From Amphiduros pacificus (Eukaryota; Annelida; Polychaeta; Phyllodocida; Hesionidae), in assembly GCA_949316495.1 (NCBI GenBank), contig OX439000.1:68950570-69014569 (forward strand): a stretch of 64,000 bases of DNA, read 5' to 3'. Every line of letters begins with the position of its first letter. Position 1 is the stretch's first letter. The translations under genes were made by a program, and so were the position numbers. Shown here piece by piece: positions 60,001-64,000 of this stretch. Below the pieces are notes generated by a model, which saw nothing but the letters and a program-made list of their open reading frames with translations, ran no database searches and was not told the origin of the DNA.

Positions 60001-63000
60001 CATCCATTATGACATCCGCGAAATTGTCTTCCGCAACAGAAGATCAAAGACGATATAGGCCTTACCATTTTTACATGTTTCGTATCTTCATCTTTCATAT
60101 TGCTTTACGTATTCGATGATATTATCTAAATGAAAAGGAACTTGCTATATTCCATTGTTGTGTTTATTTAGATCCATTTGCGATCAGCGATTAATGATAA
60201 AATTGTCTTTTGGTGGAAATACTATTAAAACGATTTTTGAAACAGTTTTATAAATTGGCCTCGATCATTCCAAATGTACCGTAGATATTCATCTTTCAGA
60301 TAAGCCTTCAAGCTACTGTGTTATGACAAGCGATATATAAAACCTATGCTCTTGAATATGGTGGTGGTTATATAAGTTAGATAACAATTCTAATAACAAA
60401 AAAATGGAAGCATAGAAAGTGGATGTTCCACCAGGTGGCAGTTAAACACTAATACGGACATCTGGCACAGATCCATTGTGCTTCACGCACACATATCTGT
60501 CTGCAACAGATACACTGAGGAAGTGCATTTATTTCTATTCTAGACAGCCCCATTCTTATAAGCTTTGCAATCAATACAGGCACTCATATTGTTTTAGTAG
60601 GCTGGCCTAATCCGTGCAGTGTAAGCTCCTTGAGGGAATCCCGGATCTCAAGCTTTCTAATTCCCTAGGTTGGTGCTTTATTGATGACCGTTTTGAAAGC
60701 AACACCCAAACCCACTCAGCATGATGATAAGGTGGTATATAGGAGAGCTAGGTAGCATACTGACAAGTATAAGGCTATTTATATATCTCATAAATTACCA
60801 ATATCATACTTAAAGTGCTTTCTTTAAGATAACACTTGTAATTTGACAGAACAATATAAGCGCTTACATATATATAATCTGGTTGAAATTGTGATCTATA
60901 TGTTACTACAAATAAAGGGCTCAACTATTTTCAGATCTTTTATTCAATATATTATTATAGATTTATTAGGTATTCTGAGCTGGATCAGGAAAAGGAGCGT
61001 TACTTACATAGAAGTGCCCTGCACAAACCTAGCTTTACTCTCTCTGGGGCAGATTGTATTTCTGTGTGTATGTTTTGTTATATGAAACCTGTCCTTCTAG
61101 CCAACTACCTTGTCTTGCAGTGAACAGATGTCAATATGTATGCATTTGTATATTAATAATATTTGTGAAGGTCAATGTCTTGTTTTGGTTGTTGGCCACA
61201 ACCAGTGGTCCATAATCATGCTGCACACGATTTGTGTCCATATTTATCTGAGGCAATAAGATAAAGAACAAGAGGTAAGTGTATACACAAACATGACATG
61301 ACAAACATGTGCACATCCACTTGCATTTACTGTAGTAATCCTATGAAGAGCTCTACATATGCAATTGCATTAATGCTATATTCGTTTGATTAAAGTGTGT
61401 GTCAATCTATTTTTGTTTCATCTCGGCTGTAGAAGCGCTAAGATATGAGGACAAAGTTGACATAATTCTTGCTTTCGGCAAAATATGACAGAATGAAGTA
61501 TTACTTTTCCACGGAAAAGCAAACATACTGCTCTGTAAATATAAATCCAAAGAAATGGATTCATATCATAAGGAAGCAATTTGTTCTGCCAAGCTTGAAT
61601 GATAAGCTGCCATGATATATTGCGTTCTAAATTACTTAATATCAATTTATACAATCAGAACCTCTAAAAAGTAAATGCAATACGTATACCGTAGAAATAA
61701 AACAATTATGCCATAGCAACTGTCGCTAGGGAGACTCAGACATCACATGATTAGCTGTCTGTATATAACACAGTCTACGCATGCGCCTGGTATGCCAGTT
61801 TGGTGAAGGTTGATGACGTCGTGACAGCTGTAATGAAGGCTAGCCTGCACGGGTAGAGACACTTGGGAGCAAATGTCAGTCGCAACTATGACATCTCTAA
61901 GCCCAAGGCTACAGCCATATAAAACATGATAAATCATATTTGCAATCTAATATATCGCGTCTGTTCAATAGAGGCCGAGCTGCTTGCTTCTGAGGGGGAA
62001 GAGCTTGGAATCAAAGATGGCGGGCCCTCTTATGTGGCAGCAAACAATAGCCAGACCCAACGCACGCCTGATTGAAACAAAATGATGTGCCTGCTCTTAT
62101 TTCATTTCCAATAATCGTGGTTTATATCACTGGCGATGTGGTTGGTGGTCATGCCAACTGGGATTGCCAGGCCTAGTGAGATAGAGGGTCAAAGACACTC
62201 CTTCCTTGTATGACCTTATTGACCACGACAACTTTTATTGGTTATGCATAAACTACTAATACAGTGACAATGTCCTCAACGATTGGATATATTGGATGAA
62301 GCACGACCAGACTTTATAACTTCTCTCCGTGAGAGTTAGGGCAGCACCTGTCAATGGTTCTTAGCAGTCTTGATGTTCATTATCACTCTAGATGTAATGT
62401 TATTGTGTGTGATGTATCGCAGATACAGGGTTGACCTTTTGATTCACCAATGTCTTTTCCTGCATCATAAAACTGAAGCCATTTGTATGAATGTATTTAT
62501 AAATACAAAAATCATGTTATTTACTTCTTATTAAGAAAATCTATTGCTTTAAATAAAAAAACCTTCACAAACAACTCTGTTATGAAAATATCTTATTCAA
62601 TTCCATTTGCCATGCCCTTTTCCCGGGAAATAATCGTTTACAAATACTACATGAAAGAACAATTCAATGGTTTCATCTTGTAAGGACTCAATCATATCAA
62701 AAGTGTAATATGATACGAAATATTTCCATCACACTATTATTGTGCCTTTTATCCGATGAATATTAATATTGATCACTATTTCCCATCAAGTTGTTCTTGT
62801 AATGATTGCCTTAGTTTGGTAATAGCATGTGACTGTAACATGAGTATGGCATACCTAAGGCTAGAATTACCCATGGTACATAACGAGCTTACCTGAGCCT
62901 TGTTTGCCAAAGAGACTATATATGGAGGGAAAAGATACAAAGCGTCGCTACTGCTTAATGGAGTTACAAAGAAAGACATTGGAAGAAAAAAGTCACATTA

Positions 63001-63617
63001 ATTAAATAACACAAAACAAAATTGAAGTATTTTTTATTTTCGAAGAATGTTTCATTTGAAAGAGGATACTATAAGCTTGGGAGAGAGTTCTTGATTTCGA
63101 ATGAAAACCATATATAAGTGAACCTGATGAGTCCAAACAGTCATGTGAACAACTGATACATTTCAGCCTGGGCTTATCTAATCATGATAAATCTGAGGAT
63201 ACACATTTTATATTATCATGCGCATAACTCAAGGATGTTTCTCTTCCTTCAGGTCGATGGATTTCATTTCATTTTGTTATAAATATTACATCGGCAAGGC
63301 TTGGCAAACTTGTTGACTAAATCTCAACTTCAGATAATTGATTTATAATATAGAATATGAATAATTGGCCACTCAGTTACTTGGAGGGAAACTTAACCAT
63401 TTCATATTTTCGTGAAAGCTAATTGCCATTATTAAATCTAATAATGTTGTAATAATCAGACAACACAATTCACCAACAATCAATAAGGAATCAACACACA
63501 CATAAACTAATTAACATCATTATCAGCCATAGGGGATGAGATGACATGATCTATTAATGCAATATTTATTCAAAATAATACTATTTCAACAAAACTGAAT
63601 ACTATCGGCACGTTCAA
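57027..63617. other. Downstream non-coding DNA
   Basis: AT-rich unique sequence with no supported gene on either strand; all open frames are short and featureless. It contains a 24-bp tandem pair at 58607-58654 and a less AT-rich block at about 61730-62200 that includes a YY1-like AAAGATGGCGG at 62013-62023. Nothing else is recognised. Confidence 0.6.
58607..58654. repeat. 24-bp tandem pair
   Basis: Two adjacent copies ending ACCATTTCATAACT, differing at two positions. Confidence 0.88.
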
Positions 63618-64000
63618 GATTAAAAGAAAACTTCCTAGTACAGGAAGATTAAAAGAAAACTTCCTAGTACAGGAAGATTAAAAGAAAACCTCGTAGTACA
63701 GGATGATTAAAAGAAAACCTCCTAGTACAGGAAGATTAAAAGAAAACCTCCTAATACAGGTTGATTAAAAGAAAACTTCCTAATACAGGTTGATTAAAAG
63801 AAAACTTCCTAATACAGGTTGATTAAAAGAAAACCTCCTAGTACAGGAAGATTAAAAGAAAACCTCCTAATACAGGTTGATTAAAAGAAAACTTCCTAGT
63901 ACAGGAAGATTAAAAGAAAACCTCCTAATACAGGTTGATTAAAAGAAAACTTCCTAATACAGGTTGATTAAAAGAAAACTTCCTAGTATAGGAAGATTAA
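63618..64000. repeat. 29-bp minisatellite running off the window end
   Basis: Thirteen full units and a partial one, starting at 63618 and every 29 bp after that. Each unit begins GATTAAAAGAAAAC. Ends fall into two linked types: AGTACAGGAA (units 1, 2, 4, 8, 10, with variants in 3 and 13) and AATACAGGTT (units 5, 6, 7, 9, 11, 12). There are no unique spacers, so it is not a CRISPR array. The true array length is unknown. Confidence 0.97.

Noticed and set aside
63618-64000. Regular array considered as CRISPR
   Set aside because: Units are contiguous with no unique spacers, and the window is animal-like DNA; it is a minisatellite.

Overview
The window looks like animal (metazoan) nuclear DNA. 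It is AT-rich, full of AT and GTAT microsatellites, and carries one multi-exon gene with long GT-AG introns. The encoded domains (SUEL/rhamnose-binding lectin, CUB, Sushi) are typical of animal extracellular proteins. A marine invertebrate such as a mollusc or another lophotrochozoan is a guess from the repeat style and domain set; the sequence alone does not settle the phylum.

Layout: 1-11.7 kb is non-coding upstream DNA with three long AT microsatellites. 11.7-11.98 kb is a CpG-rich leader or promoter zone. 11,985-56,347 is a plus-strand gene of seven coding exons (11985-12069, 15964-16248, 27890-28294, 35965-36117, 43425-43478, 44380-44464, 55963-56347). Every junction keeps the reading frame, and the exons sum to 1,452 nt, i.e. 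483 residues plus a stop. From 56.3 to 63.6 kb there is a possible 3' UTR and then non-coding flank. 63.6-64.0 kb is a 29-bp minisatellite that runs off the window.

The predicted protein is a type I membrane glycoprotein. In order it has a signal peptide (about 1-24), an eight-cysteine SUEL lectin domain (about 33-122), a CUB-like domain (about 132-257), one Sushi/CCP domain (about 262-308), a short stalk, a transmembrane helix with a GxxxGxxxG glycine zipper (about 328-354), and a 128-residue cytoplasmic tail with tyrosine motifs, a CxHHxxC cluster and a PPLP motif. The ectodomain exons match the domain borders and are all phase 1-1, a classic exon-shuffling pattern. I do not recognise a named orthologue, so no symbol is given. 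The protein is probably a cell-surface recognition or adhesion receptor or a receptor-complex accessory protein; that role is inference.

No second protein-coding gene, tRNA, rRNA, CRISPR array or recognisable transposon, retroelement or virus-like element could be supported. Other structure is mostly tandem repeats, including a degenerate 25-bp array that repeats the nuclear-receptor half-site AGGTCA, plus small palindromes and several less AT-rich intronic islands that may be regulatory.
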